From Hydrogenophaga sp. 2FB (lineage in GTDB: Bacteria; Pseudomonadota; Gammaproteobacteria; Burkholderiales; Burkholderiaceae_C): a DNA stretch of 64,000 nucleotides. The stretch lies in contig NZ_SCML01000007.1 in assembly GCF_005503365.1 (NCBI RefSeq), forward strand, positions 1-64,000, written 5' to 3'. Numbering within the stretch: position 1 is the stretch's first letter; each line of letters begins with the position of its first letter. The notes under the pieces are model-generated. The model was not told the DNA's origin. It did not search any database and saw only the letters and a list, made by a program, of their open reading frames with translations. Shown here piece by piece: positions 1-8,003 of this stretch. The position numbers and the translations under genes were made by a program.

Positions 1-32
1 ATTTGCTCCTCGGTGAACTTGCTCTTCTTCAC
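1..32 (-). CDS. IS3-family transposase OrfA, first codons only
   Basis: Only the first ten or so codons are in the window: a GTG start at 32-30 followed by KKSKFTEEQ. This is the characteristic N-terminus of the helix-turn-helix OrfA of IS407-like IS3 elements. An AGGAG ribosome binding site (43-39) sits six bases upstream, which favours this GTG over the in-frame ATGs at 65 and 62. OrfA binds the IS ends and normally frameshifts into OrfB, the DDE transposase. The remainder is outside the window, so intactness cannot be judged. Confidence 0.55.
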   Translation of the reverse strand, partial: MKKSKFTEEQ

Positions 33-113
33 GACATGCTCCTGCCCACTTGGGGCCTTCATCATGCCGGCTCTCTCTGTAACCGAACGGTTCGAAATCC
101 GGGTACAGGGTCA
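1..113 (-). mobile_element. 5' edge of an IS3-family insertion sequence (partial)
   Basis: Read on the minus strand, the first 113 bases hold a candidate terminal inverted repeat starting TGACCCTGTACCCGG at position 113 and then the beginning of a transposase OrfA. IS3-type elements start with TG and keep a short leader before orfA, which fits. The rest of the element lies beyond the window. The exact end is inferred from the TGACC start only, because the other inverted repeat is not visible. Confidence 0.5.
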
Positions 114-262
114 CTATCAATCGCCAGTGCATTCAGCGGTCACTCAACCCAAACACCCACACACGGGGCCGCTCGTATTTCATGTTGTCTTCATTTACGC
201 ATCTAGTGAATTTCGTTTTACTTGGAATTTGTGCGCTGAGCTCTTCACTTCAGAATGGCTAA

Positions 263-604
263 ATGGTGAGGGTGATCCTGCCTCTTAACTATTCGACCTT
301 CATTAGTCCCAAATCTTTGGCCCCTTATCGGGCAAAATATTTACATAATTGCATGAAAAGAAATAAGTATCGTGTTGAATGTTTGGCTAACTTAGAAATT
401 ACCAATAAAGATATCAAAAATGCATCAAAAGCCGTTGGGGAGCCTCTTCGGTCCATCCTTCGAGCAAACCTGAAACACATGCAAATTGCACAGAGATCCT
501 ATCTCGCCAATCAGGCTGTGAATATGGCTCAGCAGTTGCAGGCGGAAACGAATGAGTCGACGGAATCACCCTCGGCATGGGAGCTTGATGATCAGTTTCA
601 CTGA
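263..604 (+). CDS. Hypothetical protein of the island
   Basis: This 113-residue frame has an AT-rich composition unlike the core chromosome downstream. I do not recognise a family. The sequence is mostly charged and helical, with a Gln/Glu-rich C-terminus (around residues 90-110), no signal peptide and no membrane segment. No convincing ribosome binding site precedes ATG 263; the in-frame ATG at 353 is an alternative start giving 83 residues. It lies between the IS edge and the replication ATPase, so it may be a small accessory gene of the integrative element. Whether it is expressed is uncertain. Confidence 0.4.
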   Translation: MVRVILPLNYSTFISPKSLAPYRAKYLHNCMKRNKYRVECLANLEITNKDIKNASKAVGEPLRSILRANLKHMQIAQRSYLANQAVNMAQQLQAETNESTESPSAWELDDQFH

Positions 605-778
605 CGGATCATTTGGTCTGGACCTTTTGGCTTAAGGCTAATCTACGAGCTTTTTGACGTCACGCTAATATTTTGTGACCTGTCTCAATTGGAAATTTGG
701 AAACCTGGAAATCTAGCGTCCTCGCATGAAAGAAGGCTTAGTTGAGTTTCTAGGTTGTATATTTAAGGAAAAGTAAAA

Positions 779-2287
779 ATGAATGATGAAGTGCGGATTA
801 CTGCTCGCACCCTAAATTTAAATGAGTCCCCCCAACTGGCGCTACCCGAACTTGACGAGGCAGCGGTGGTCGACCGACTAAGGGCGCTTTTGATTCACAT
901 TGCACACACTGATCTTGCAGTTTCTCTGTGGGTAGGTTTTTCAATTTACAAAGAGTTGAATGGTGCTGATATAGGTTTGGAACTCTATCAAGAGTGGAGT
1001 GCAAAGGGGCCTGCCATTACCACGAAGGGTGCGGTAGCCAGTACATGGCGCAGCGCAAAGAAGAGGGATATGAAAGATTGGGGGTTTCAGACTCTCGAGA
1101 CTATGGTGAAGGATCGAGGTGTGGTGCTCAATTTCGCACGCTCTTCAGCGCCTGAGAACGCGCAAAAATCGGACACGGTTGAAGGCGTGATCGAGGCGCA
1201 GAACCGCTTCCAGCAGTCTTCCTTGCGCGACCGTCATCACGAGCTGAAGCAGGAGGTCCAAGAGCAGAGAGGCTTCTTGGAGGGGCTCGCACTGCTTGGA
1301 CAGTCGACGGTCTTTTACGCTGACCCCAACACCGGGAAGACTCTCTGTACGTTGAGCGCGCTCATCAACAGTGTCCGGCAAGGGGAGATCGTGCCTGAGA
1401 ATGTGTACTACCTCAACGCCGATGACTCCGGTGCTGGTCTCGCAGAGAAGGCGGCCATCCTGAAAGAATATGGCGTGCACATGCTGGGCGATGGGTACCA
1501 AGGATTCGCAGCGGAGAACTTCAAGCCTTGGACGGAGGAGATGATCAGAGACGGGAGTATCAAGGGAAAGATTTTTGTCCTCGATACCCTCACCAAGTTC
1601 GTCGACTCAAACAACAAAACTCAGGCAAGAAACTTTACCAAGCATGTAAGAGCCCTGACCTCCAAAGGTGCGACCGTTGTTGCCTTGGCTCACACCCGTA
1701 AGAATGTGGCCGCCGACGGAAGCAAAGTGTACGCAGGTACGTCTGACGTCTTCAACGACTTTGACTGCACCTATATGGTGGTCGAGCTATCGGCGGGCGC
1801 TTCTGACGGTCTCAAGACGGTCGAGTTTCAGAATAAGAAGCGTCGTGGGGATGTGAAGCTCAAGGTGGCATACAGCTATCCCAACGTGCCCATGAAGAGC
1901 TATGAGGAGCTCTTGCTGTCGGTGCAGCTTGCTGATCCAGACTTGGTGTCCACTCTCAACAAGGGGGCAGAGATCAGGTCTGACATGCAGGTCATCGAAG
2001 CCATCAAGTCATGCGTTGCGGGTGGGGTGAAAACTCGCATGCAAATCGCGAACACTGTAGGGCCCAATCTCCAGTACTCGCGTGCCAAGACGCTCGCCAT
2101 CCTGGACAAGTATTCGGGCATCGTTCCAGGTACTCACTTCTGGACTTTCACCGTGGGCGAGAGGGGCGCGCACATCTATGTACTTGTGCCCCAGGAGCGG
2201 GCGAGAACGCCAGATTTCCAGCTTTCCAGCCCGCCGCAACCGGCGCCTCAAGTGTCCCTTGAAGAGTTCGAAGCATTGGAGGTGTGA
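779..2287 (+). CDS. PriCT-2 domain / RecA-fold ATPase (RepA-like replication protein)
   Basis: This 502-residue protein has two recognisable parts. Residues ~45-112 resemble a PriCT-2 primase C-terminal domain (WVGFSIY... EWSAKG... WRSAKK... TLETMVKDRG). Residues ~165-400 form a RecA/RepA-type P-loop ATPase, with Walker A ADPNTGKT at 181-188 and Walker B IFVLDT at 265-270. Such proteins are found in phage and integrative-element replication modules, where they act as helicase or primase-helicase factors. An AAGGA site at ~765-769 supports ATG 779. The gene is followed by a strong terminator and then the integrase, the usual pairing in chromosomal islands. Its precise role (excision-replication or accessory) is inferred. 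Confidence 0.75.
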   Translation: MNDEVRITARTLNLNESPQLALPELDEAAVVDRLRALLIHIAHTDLAVSLWVGFSIYKELNGADIGLELYQEWSAKGPAITTKGAVASTWRSAKKRDMKDWGFQTLETMVKDRGVVLNFARSSAPENAQKSDTVEGVIEAQNRFQQSSLRDRHHELKQEVQEQRGFLEGLALLGQSTVFYADPNTGKTLCTLSALINSVRQGEIVPENVYYLNADDSGAGLAEKAAILKEYGVHMLGDGYQGFAAENFKPWTEEMIRDGSIKGKIFVLDTLTKFVDSNNKTQARNFTKHVRALTSKGATVVALAHTRKNVAADGSKVYAGTSDVFNDFDCTYMVVELSAGASDGLKTVEFQNKKRRGDVKLKVAYSYPNVPMKSYEELLLSVQLADPDLVSTLNKGAEIRSDMQVIEAIKSCVAGGVKTRMQIANTVGPNLQYSRAKTLAILDKYSGIVPGTHFWTFTVGERGAHIYVLVPQERARTPDFQLSSPPQPAPQVSLEEFEALEV

Positions 2288-2339
2288 TCACCTAACTTAG
2301 CCCCGGCCAGTCTCCGAACTGAGCCGAATTCCATTCCCA

Positions 2340-2385
2340 GGCCATGCCTGTGCACTCAATGAGTGTGCCGGTGTGGCCTTTTTTT
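2340..2385 (+). terminator. Strong intrinsic terminator between ATPase and integrase
   Basis: Two 18-base arms (2340-2357 and 2361-2378) pair along nearly their whole length, counting G-U pairs, around a 3-base loop. Seven T follow (2379-2385). It ends the ATPase transcript and lies wholly upstream of the integrase start, so the integrase must have its own promoter or receive read-through. Confidence 0.85.
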
Positions 2386-2415
2386 CGTCTGTACTTTTCC
2401 AATAGGAGGTCCATC

Positions 2416-3588
2416 GTGCCCACCGCAACCCTGTCCACTTCTCTCGTGAATTCAGCTGTGTGCCCGGAGGGGCGCAGCAAGCTCGACCTCTACGACACCG
2501 CCGTGCCGGGCTTCATCCTGGAGGTGCGTCCGTCCGGCGGCAAGACCTATCACCTGCGCTACCGCGACCAGTACGGCAAGCAGCGCCAGTTCAAGATCGG
2601 CGACGCCGGGTCCATCAGCTTCACCAAGGCGCGTGACATTGCCCAGCGTGTTCGCTCGCGCGTAGTCGGCGGAGATAGCCCCATGGATGAGCGCCGAGCA
2701 CTCCGCACGGTGCCCACCCTCTCGGAGTTCATCCGCGACACCTACATGCCGCACATTCGGGTGCATCGTCGGAACTTCCAATCCACGGTGAGCTTCATCC
2801 GGCATCACATCGAACCCCGATTCGGCGCGCGGCGTCTCGATGAGATCACACCCAAGATGATCACGGAGGCGCACGACGAGCTGAAGCTGAAGGGGTACGC
2901 ACTGGCGACCGCAAACAAGATGCCGATCCTGTTCAGCATCTTCTACAACCTGGGAAAGAAGATGAAGGTGCAGGGCGCATCGACGAATCCCGCGCAGTCG
3001 CTGAAGCTATTCCAGTTGAACAACAACCGGGAGCGCTACTTGTCGGCGGAGGAGGTCCAACGGCTGCGGTCTGTGCTGGAGGAGTGCCCCTATGAACAAA
3101 TGAGGACCATCGTCCCGCTGCTGCTCATGTTGGGGTGCCGAAAGAGGGAGCTGCTGGAGGCCCGGTGGGAGCACATCGATCTTGAGAGAAGGGTGTGGCA
3201 CATCCCGATGTCCAAGTCGGGGAGGGCGCGCAACGTGCCGCTGTCGTCGTCGGCCATTGAGGTGTTCCGCTCGCTGGAGCGCCGGGAGGGGTGTCCCTAT
3301 GCGGTCCCCAATCCGGCCACGCTGAAACCCTGGGGCAACCTGCACCATCAGTGGGACGCCGTGCGTAGGCGGGCCGGTCTTGACGGTGTGAGGATGCATG
3401 ACCTGCGGCACAGCTTCGCGAGCAACCTAGTGAACTCCGGTCGGTCCATCTATGAGGTGGGGAGGCTGCTGGGGCATTCCCAGGTGAAGACAACGCAGCG
3501 GTATGCGCACCTCTCGGACACCGTGCTCATGTCCGCCATGGAGGAGGCGGCAAATGCGCTGGCACCGATGCTGAAGGAGCGCGCGTAG
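2416..3588 (+). CDS. Tyrosine-recombinase integrase
   Basis: This site-specific recombinase of 390 residues integrates and excises the island. Residues 1-90 form the DUF4102-like arm-binding domain, ~100-200 the core-binding SAM-like domain, and ~210-390 the catalytic domain. The catalytic set is complete: R242 (GCRKRE), H328 and R331 (HDLRH), H354 (LLGHS) and nucleophile Y363 (TTQRYAH). GTG 2416 is chosen because AGGAGG (2404-2409) sits six bases upstream and residues 1-10 match family N-termini. The in-frame ATG at 2344 lies inside the preceding terminator stem. Direct att repeats could not be identified by eye. Confidence 0.92.
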   Translation: MPTATLSTSLVNSAVCPEGRSKLDLYDTAVPGFILEVRPSGGKTYHLRYRDQYGKQRQFKIGDAGSISFTKARDIAQRVRSRVVGGDSPMDERRALRTVPTLSEFIRDTYMPHIRVHRRNFQSTVSFIRHHIEPRFGARRLDEITPKMITEAHDELKLKGYALATANKMPILFSIFYNLGKKMKVQGASTNPAQSLKLFQLNNNRERYLSAEEVQRLRSVLEECPYEQMRTIVPLLLMLGCRKRELLEARWEHIDLERRVWHIPMSKSGRARNVPLSSSAIEVFRSLERREGCPYAVPNPATLKPWGNLHHQWDAVRRRAGLDGVRMHDLRHSFASNLVNSGRSIYEVGRLLGHSQVKTTQRYAHLSDTVLMSAMEEAANALAPMLKERA

Positions 3589-3811
3589 CGACCACACCCA
3601 ACTCAGTGACTCAGGTTGCTGGGATGGGTGTGGCTGGCCCAAATGGCGTGCTGCTCTAAATTCGGTGCGAATAAACACGTGTCGGCGGGAAAAAGTTACA
3701 AACCAAAGCAACTCTCGACGAGCCCCCGCAAAACCAAGTTACATTTTGTGACTGTTCTGGCGTGCGGGCCAAAGCCGGTCTGGACGCTTCCTTACGTCAC
3801 ACGAGGTACTG

Positions 3812-4519
3812 ATGGACATGAAAGTCACGCTACTTGCATCCCTGTTGCTCATCGGAGGCTGTGCTACGCAAGGCACCAGCACTCATCACTATAGCGAGAG
3901 TGTCAAAAGGAAAATTGCAAATGAGACTACGGTAGATGGAGCGTACTCAGCGGTCTGGGATGTGCTGGTTCGCGATCTTGCAAAGAGCTTCTATGTTATC
4001 AACAACATTGACAAGGAATCCCGAATCATCAACGTTTCATTCACATCAACTGATGCGGACGATTACGTCGATTGCGGTCGAACTCAAAGGACTTTCGCGG
4101 AAGGTGAAAGAGTGGAGCGATACGACTACGCTGTGGCGTCTAAGTCAACCTTTAAGGTTGCCGCGCAAAGACAAGAACACCCTGCATTCTCAAACTATGC
4201 AGTCATTGTGCGAGAGCCAATCCTCGAAGGTAGAGCAAACATCTACGTCGCACCAGTCCCTGGTGATGTGGCCCGCACCACTATCTCTGTGAATACACGA
4301 TACATACTGAACATTCGGGTTCGCGGCGAAGGCTTCGCAAAACATATCTCAGGGAACATTCAGTCCAGAGGGCGCCTGCCTGAAGAGACCTCTACGTACA
4401 CATTTAATACCGGTGGGTCTTCCTCGAAGGATGCCGGCAACGGTGTGACGGTGACCTGTTCATCCAGAGGAAAGCTTGAGTCCGAGATTCTCGGGTTTGT
4501 AGCAATGAAGCGCCCCTGA
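3812..4519 (+). CDS. Predicted lipoprotein of unknown function
   Basis: This 235-residue protein has a type II signal peptide: a short basic N-terminus, a hydrophobic stretch and the lipobox LIGGC with the lipid-bearing cysteine at 17. It should be membrane-anchored on the periplasmic side. Two further cysteines (in DCGRTQ and TVTCSS) could pair. The region after residue 35 (AYSAVWDVLVRDLA...) recalls BamC-like lipoprotein modules, but this is only an impression. GAGG at 3803-3806 supports ATG 3812. It follows the integrase with 223 bases between and precedes the Thoeris pair. No link with either neighbour is established. Confidence 0.65.
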   Translation: MDMKVTLLASLLLIGGCATQGTSTHHYSESVKRKIANETTVDGAYSAVWDVLVRDLAKSFYVINNIDKESRIINVSFTSTDADDYVDCGRTQRTFAEGERVERYDYAVASKSTFKVAAQRQEHPAFSNYAVIVREPILEGRANIYVAPVPGDVARTTISVNTRYILNIRVRGEGFAKHISGNIQSRGRLPEETSTYTFNTGGSSSKDAGNGVTVTCSSRGKLESEILGFVAMKRP

Positions 4520-4649
4520 GTTCCACTAAGTCGTTGCTGGCATATGGAGTCAATTATTTCCTCGGATCCACTCCAATCACATCTGCGCTTTCGCGTTCAG
4601 CTACCATGACGTCTTTCGGATGGGCGGACGGACAGGGCAATCATTCAAT

Positions 4650-5489
4650 ATGATATCAAAAGTAAAAATCTTTGATCGAAATGTGATCAAGAGGTCCGTG
4701 AGATTTATTGCTAGCGCATCAACCGGACTGTCCGCAGTGCTGTTGTTCGTCGACATCCCGTCCAACTGCAAGATGCGGGCTGGTATCGCCTACTTGGTCG
4801 TGCTTGCCTTGATTCATCTTTTCACTTGGTTGCGCGCAAACTCGCTTCGAGAAATCACCATCGATATTGAAGGTAGTGAAATTAACATCATTACTGGCAA
4901 TATTTTCAAGCAAAAGGGGTTGAAGGCAATCGCTTTCAACGAATACTTTGATACGCAGGTTGACAACGTCATCATCAGTAAAGAATCGCTAAATGGAAAA
5001 TTTATCGAATTAGAGTTGAAGGATTCTGTCGAGGCTCTTGATGCCCATATCGCGAACTTCTCATTTGATGATGGGGATATTGTTGAGGCAGGGGCGCAGC
5101 GACATATCGGAAAGAAAACTCGATACCGGCTTGGAACGATCTGTGTGTATAACGACTTCCTGCTCACTGCATTTGCCCGGTTTGACACCAAAAACAGGGC
5201 TAACCTGACAATGCCGGAGTACCTTGAGTTCCTGATAAATTTTTGGGATAAAGTTAATAAAATCTATGCTCAGCAGAGCGTGTCAACGACTATTTTTGGT
5301 TCGGGAATTACCCGCATAAAGGGTCATCGAACAATCAGCGATGAGGACTTGTTGAAGATCATGCTGTGGACCTTTCGGATTAGCGAGATGCGTTTCAAAT
5401 ATCCGGCAAAGCTCACTGTAGTTATTCATGAGAGCAAGATCGATCAGATCAACCTCTTGGACATCGCGTCAGTGAAGAACGGTGTGTAG
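4650..5489 (+). CDS. thsA: Type II Thoeris effector ThsA (two TM helices + macro domain)
   Basis: The 279-residue protein has two N-terminal membrane segments (~16-36 and ~44-62) followed by a macro-like domain (DUF6430-type) with the hallmark stretch LKAIAFNEYFDTQVD at 91-105 and the glycine-rich loop FGSGI at 216-220. In type II Thoeris, the TIR partner makes a histidine-ADP-ribose signal during phage infection. The macro domain binds it and the membrane effector kills or arrests the cell. That is family knowledge; here it is inferred from architecture and from the adjacent TIR gene. An in-frame ATG at 4620 would add ten residues; 4650 fits the usual short N-tail better. Neither has a good ribosome binding site. 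Confidence 0.82.
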   Translation: MISKVKIFDRNVIKRSVRFIASASTGLSAVLLFVDIPSNCKMRAGIAYLVVLALIHLFTWLRANSLREITIDIEGSEINIITGNIFKQKGLKAIAFNEYFDTQVDNVIISKESLNGKFIELELKDSVEALDAHIANFSFDDGDIVEAGAQRHIGKKTRYRLGTICVYNDFLLTAFARFDTKNRANLTMPEYLEFLINFWDKVNKIYAQQSVSTTIFGSGITRIKGHRTISDEDLLKIMLWTFRISEMRFKYPAKLTVVIHESKIDQINLLDIASVKNGV

Positions 5490-5618
5490 AGTCAAGCCTT
5501 TCTCAGTGAGTGGTGACATGACCTAGTCGCTGTACTGTCGTCAATCTTTTCACGGCTCATCGACGACTGTGGGCGATAAAATTTAATCGAGATCGATCGA
5601 GGTATTTTGGAGACATTG

Positions 5619-6179
5619 ATGGCTTATCGCAACGGCAGCTATATCGCCTTCCATGCAGGTGGAACAAGTGATCCAACAGCATCTGATATTAAGTACTACA
5701 ACACGATGAAAATGTGGAGTGCCAGCAAAAACACTGAATTCACATTGATAAATAGCCACGAGAAGACCTCGGCAGTACGAGACTCCTCGGCAAAGGAGAC
5801 TTTGCGTCGGTCGCTGGTTGCGCGCCTCAACAACTCCAAGCACATGGTTCTTATCCTGACGGCGACGACAAAGAATGACACCGACTGGGTTCCATTCGAG
5901 ATAGCTTACGCCGTAGATAAGTGTCAGATGCCCATCATCGCAGTCTATCCGGACTACGAATGGATACTGGCACCGAAAGAGCTCGCGAACTATTGGCCTC
6001 CTGCACTTGCATCCCGCATCGCGAACGGCACGGCCCGTGTGATTCACATTCCATTCAAACTACCGGCTGTGCTCGATGCAATTGAGCAGTTCGGAGTCTC
6101 GAACACAGAGTATCCGAAGAATGGCTACGGCTTTTATAGTCGTGAAACTCACGCTGTTTGGGGGCTCATAAAGCCCTAG
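5619..6179 (+). CDS. thsB: Thoeris ThsB TIR-domain sensor/enzyme
   Basis: The 186-residue protein is a TIR-like domain of the DUF1863/ThsB type: MAYRNGSYIAFHAGGTSDPT at the N-terminus, the NSHEKTSAVRDSS segment (45-57), and DTDWVPFEI (87-95) carrying the expected catalytic glutamate E94. ThsB proteins sense phage infection and convert NAD to an ADP-ribose signal that activates ThsA. The start at 5619 is set by GGAGA (5609-5613) five bases upstream and matches conserved family N-termini. It lies 129 bases after thsA on the same strand; the pair is complete. Low GC relative to the core supports horizontal acquisition. Confidence 0.88.
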   Translation: MAYRNGSYIAFHAGGTSDPTASDIKYYNTMKMWSASKNTEFTLINSHEKTSAVRDSSAKETLRRSLVARLNNSKHMVLILTATTKNDTDWVPFEIAYAVDKCQMPIIAVYPDYEWILAPKELANYWPPALASRIANGTARVIHIPFKLPAVLDAIEQFGVSNTEYPKNGYGFYSRETHAVWGLIKP

Positions 6180-6233
6180 CTGGTAAATCATGTCGCTACC
6201 ACTGCTGAAACGAAACAACCGCATAGGGGACAT

Positions 6234-6584
6234 GTGATTAAATTTTCCTTTCTTCCCGCACTTGCCCTGGTGTGCCAAGTCGCTGCAGCGGAGACCGTGC
6301 AGGTCAAATACCACGGAGGGGTTTCCCTGGACTCATTCACTTGTGTGGAGGTCAAGGAGAGCAGTGACGTGTCTAGGATCTGCTATGACAGAGCCGAGCA
6401 GTACATGGTCATTCGTCTCAAGACCACCTACTACCACTACTGCGAGATTGACCCCGCTACCGTGCAGGGCCTGCAGGGAGCCGGTTCAAAACGGCAGTTC
6501 TTTGAGGCGCGCATACGGGGCAGTGGTTCTGACGGTCCGTTCGACTGTCGGACTCACCCCATTCCGAAGAAATATCGGCGGTAG
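6234..6584 (+). CDS. Exported KTSC-domain protein
   Basis: The 116-residue product has a Sec signal peptide (positive start, hydrophobic LPALALVCQ core, likely cleavage after VAAA near residue 19). It is followed by a small domain resembling KTSC: VSLDSFTCVEV, then TTYYHYCEIDP and RQFFEARIRG. KTSC domains are ~60 residues, sometimes fused to lysyl-tRNA synthetase, and of unknown function. GTG 6234 is the start, with AGGGGA just upstream; an overlapping ATG at 6232 runs straight into a stop. A cysteine pair is consistent with periplasmic folding. Its relation to Thoeris is unclear. Confidence 0.65.
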   Translation: MIKFSFLPALALVCQVAAAETVQVKYHGGVSLDSFTCVEVKESSDVSRICYDRAEQYMVIRLKTTYYHYCEIDPATVQGLQGAGSKRQFFEARIRGSGSDGPFDCRTHPIPKKYRR

Positions 6585-6662
6585 AGTTTGATCGACTCGA
6601 TTCTCTCGGGCTATTGAGTGTTGGTGTGGCCTGGGAGTTTCACCGTTTGCCGCACAACTAGA

Positions 6663-7097
6663 TCACGGAGTCTGGACTCCTCGCCTCCGCCAATCCCAGG
6701 GCGCCACTGCATTGATCGACCACAGTCCGCGACCTGCATCTCGTGCCTGCTGCTCGACCTGCGCAAGATGCTCATAACCCTTGCCGTACTTCACGTAGTA
6801 CCAGGCGAGGCCGGCGCGAACCTGTTCCTGAGCAACGTCCTTGCCGCGACACTCGACATCGGCGATGGTCCTCCTGTATCGATCCGTGCCTCTGGGTGTG
6901 ATTCCGCCGACCTGCTGGAAGCACAGCGCGGCCAGATGCTGCCTCGATACGTTCCCGAAGTCCTGACCCTTCTCGGGTGCGTCGATGGCGCTGATGCGGA
7001 CCGTGATTTGCTGGTAGCTCCCGGGCTCTCCGCAGCGAGCCTTGAGGGTGTCGCCGTCGCTGATGGCCACGACCAAGCAGAGCAATGCCGCACTCAA
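6663..7097 (-). CDS. Staphylococcal-nuclease-like (thermonuclease) protein
   Basis: The ~144-residue protein carries the SNase fold signatures: SDGDTLKAR near the N-terminus, then RISAIDAPEKGQDFG, RYRRTIADVECRGKDVAQEQVRAGLAWYY, and the C-terminal DAGRGLW. The catalytic residues (two Arg, Glu, Asp) all appear present. Such enzymes are calcium-dependent nucleases, usually exported. The start proposed here is TTG 7097-7095, overlapping the stop of the upstream gene (TTGA); it would give a short hydrophobic leader (SAALLCLVV). An ATG at 7169 would overlap the upstream gene by 76 bases. It is the last gene of a three-gene minus-strand unit headed by a LexA-like site. Confidence 0.75.
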   Translation of the reverse strand: MSAALLCLVVAISDGDTLKARCGEPGSYQQITVRISAIDAPEKGQDFGNVSRQHLAALCFQQVGGITPRGTDRYRRTIADVECRGKDVAQEQVRAGLAWYYVKYGKGYEHLAQVEQQARDAGRGLWSINAVAPWDWRRRGVQTP

Positions 7098-7360
7098 CTC
7101 TTTTCTTCCTCGACGATGGATAGGGCGATGCGGATCGAGATCTCGTGAGCTGCATGCATCCACGACCAACCCTCGGGCATCTCGGACTCATCCGTCTCAC
7201 TTAGGGCGAATAGAACCCGTTGTTCCAGGGCGTCCCGAGCTGCTGTGATCTTGGCGAGATCGTAGGTGCGGTCATGAGAGATTCGATGAGCCGTGAGAAA
7301 GTCGAGCGCCAGCAGTGTGCTCACACGTAGGTCGCCGTGGTCGAGTTTGGTCACGTCCAT
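7094..7360 (-). CDS. Hypothetical protein, middle gene of the SNase operon
   Basis: This acidic, mostly helical protein of 88 residues has no signal peptide, membrane segment or motif that I recognise. Its stop codon overlaps the proposed TTG start of the nuclease by two bases, implying translational coupling. It begins 47 bases after the upstream 64-residue gene. Its function is unknown. A regulatory or immunity role for the nuclease is conceivable but has no sequence support. Confidence 0.55.
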   Translation of the reverse strand: MDVTKLDHGDLRVSTLLALDFLTAHRISHDRTYDLAKITAARDALEQRVLFALSETDESEMPEGWSWMHAAHEISIRIALSIVEEEKS

Positions 7361-7407
7361 GCGTCCATGCTACCCGCACGGAGTTCGGTCATGGATACGC
7401 GCATCGG

Positions 7408-7602
7408 TCATCGCGCGGTGACGGGTTCCAGCCACACCCGTGCAGCCTCGTCGGGCCCCAAGGTGCGCAGGCGCTCGTCCCGCCAGAGATCGCCCGCAAG
7501 GTCCTCAAGCTGAACGGGATCCACCGTGCGCCACTGCTGCTGCAGTTGGTGGGCACAGGCGGCTATCCAGATGTGTGCGGGGAGGGCGTCCATGGGCGTC
7601 AT
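7408..7602 (-). CDS. Small protein, first gene behind a LexA-like box
   Basis: The 64-residue product (MTPMDALPAHIWIAACAHQL at its N-terminus) is rich in Trp, Leu and Gln and has no recognised domain. The second ATG four codons in is an alternative start. Its main interest is position: a perfect CTG-N10-CAG palindrome lies 13 bases upstream of the start, where a LexA repressor would block transcription. The two genes after it on the same strand end in an SNase-like nuclease, so all three may be DNA-damage induced. No ribosome binding site of standard strength is visible. Confidence 0.5.
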   Translation of the reverse strand: MTPMDALPAHIWIAACAHQLQQQWRTVDPVQLEDLAGDLWRDERLRTLGPDEAARVWLEPVTAR

Positions 7603-7615
7603 GGTACCCGAAATG

Positions 7616-7631
7616 CTGTACGAATGTACAG
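7616..7631 (-). promoter_or_regulatory. Putative LexA (SOS) box
   Basis: The 16-base palindrome CTGTACGAATGTACAG matches the proteobacterial LexA consensus CTGT-N8-ACAG exactly at all eight outer positions. It lies 13 bases upstream of the minus-strand start at 7602, close enough to cover the promoter. Inferred to repress the three-gene unit 7602-6663 until DNA damage. Confidence 0.7.
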
Positions 7632-7777
7632 TACAGTGCGATTGCTGTTGTCTCCTTGAACTTCGCCCGTCTGCCTCTCCGGTGGGCGAGCGTCTTTCTG
7701 TGGTGTGGGTCGACTGCAAGTGAAAATAGCGCCCAGCCTCCGTCTGGCATGGCGGCCATCGGCCACAAACGGACGGA

Positions 7778-7894
7778 ATGAATGCAACGCCCATTGAGCT
7801 CTTGGTATTTGCCCTGTTGATCTGCGCGCCCAACGCCTACATTATCTGGCCTAGTTGGCGGACTTGGTTGGCATCCCGCCTGCCGCTGTCCTGA
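7778..7894 (+). CDS. Possible 38-residue single-pass membrane peptide
   Basis: An ATG at 7778, preceded by GGACGGA, opens a 38-codon frame. Its product has one hydrophobic helix (residues ~6-24, IELLVFALLICAPNAYIIW) and a basic tail. It is shorter than the usual annotation cut-off. Size and topology recall small stress or toxin-like membrane peptides, but nothing identifies it further. It could equally be chance. Confidence 0.3.
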   Translation: MNATPIELLVFALLICAPNAYIIWPSWRTWLASRLPLS

Positions 7895-8003
7895 ATGAGG
7901 CGACATGGCGCGACGTTGTGTTAGAAGGAAAACGCCGTACCGTGGTCCATGTGAATCGCCGGACTGCAACGCTAAAAGCAAATTACACAACGAGGGAAAT
8001 TCA

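Larger units (their letters stand above)
7603..8003. other. Divergent intergenic region with SOS box and a possible tiny ORF
   Basis: These 401 bases separate the minus-strand nuclease unit from the plus-strand two-gene module. They hold the LexA-like palindrome at the left end and a possible 38-codon gene at 7778-7894. I see no tRNA, no long repeat and no clear terminator. Promoters for both directions must lie here. Confidence 0.5.

Noticed and set aside
2344..2415. Upstream ATG as integrase start
   Set aside because: It lies within the stem of the strong terminator at 2340-2385 and has no ribosome binding site; GTG 2416 has AGGAGG at ideal distance.
3592..3633. Inverted repeat after the integrase (CCACACCCA / TGGGTGTGG)
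   Set aside because: A 24-base loop and no T-run make it a poor terminator, and no matching copy was seen near the right junction to support an att site.
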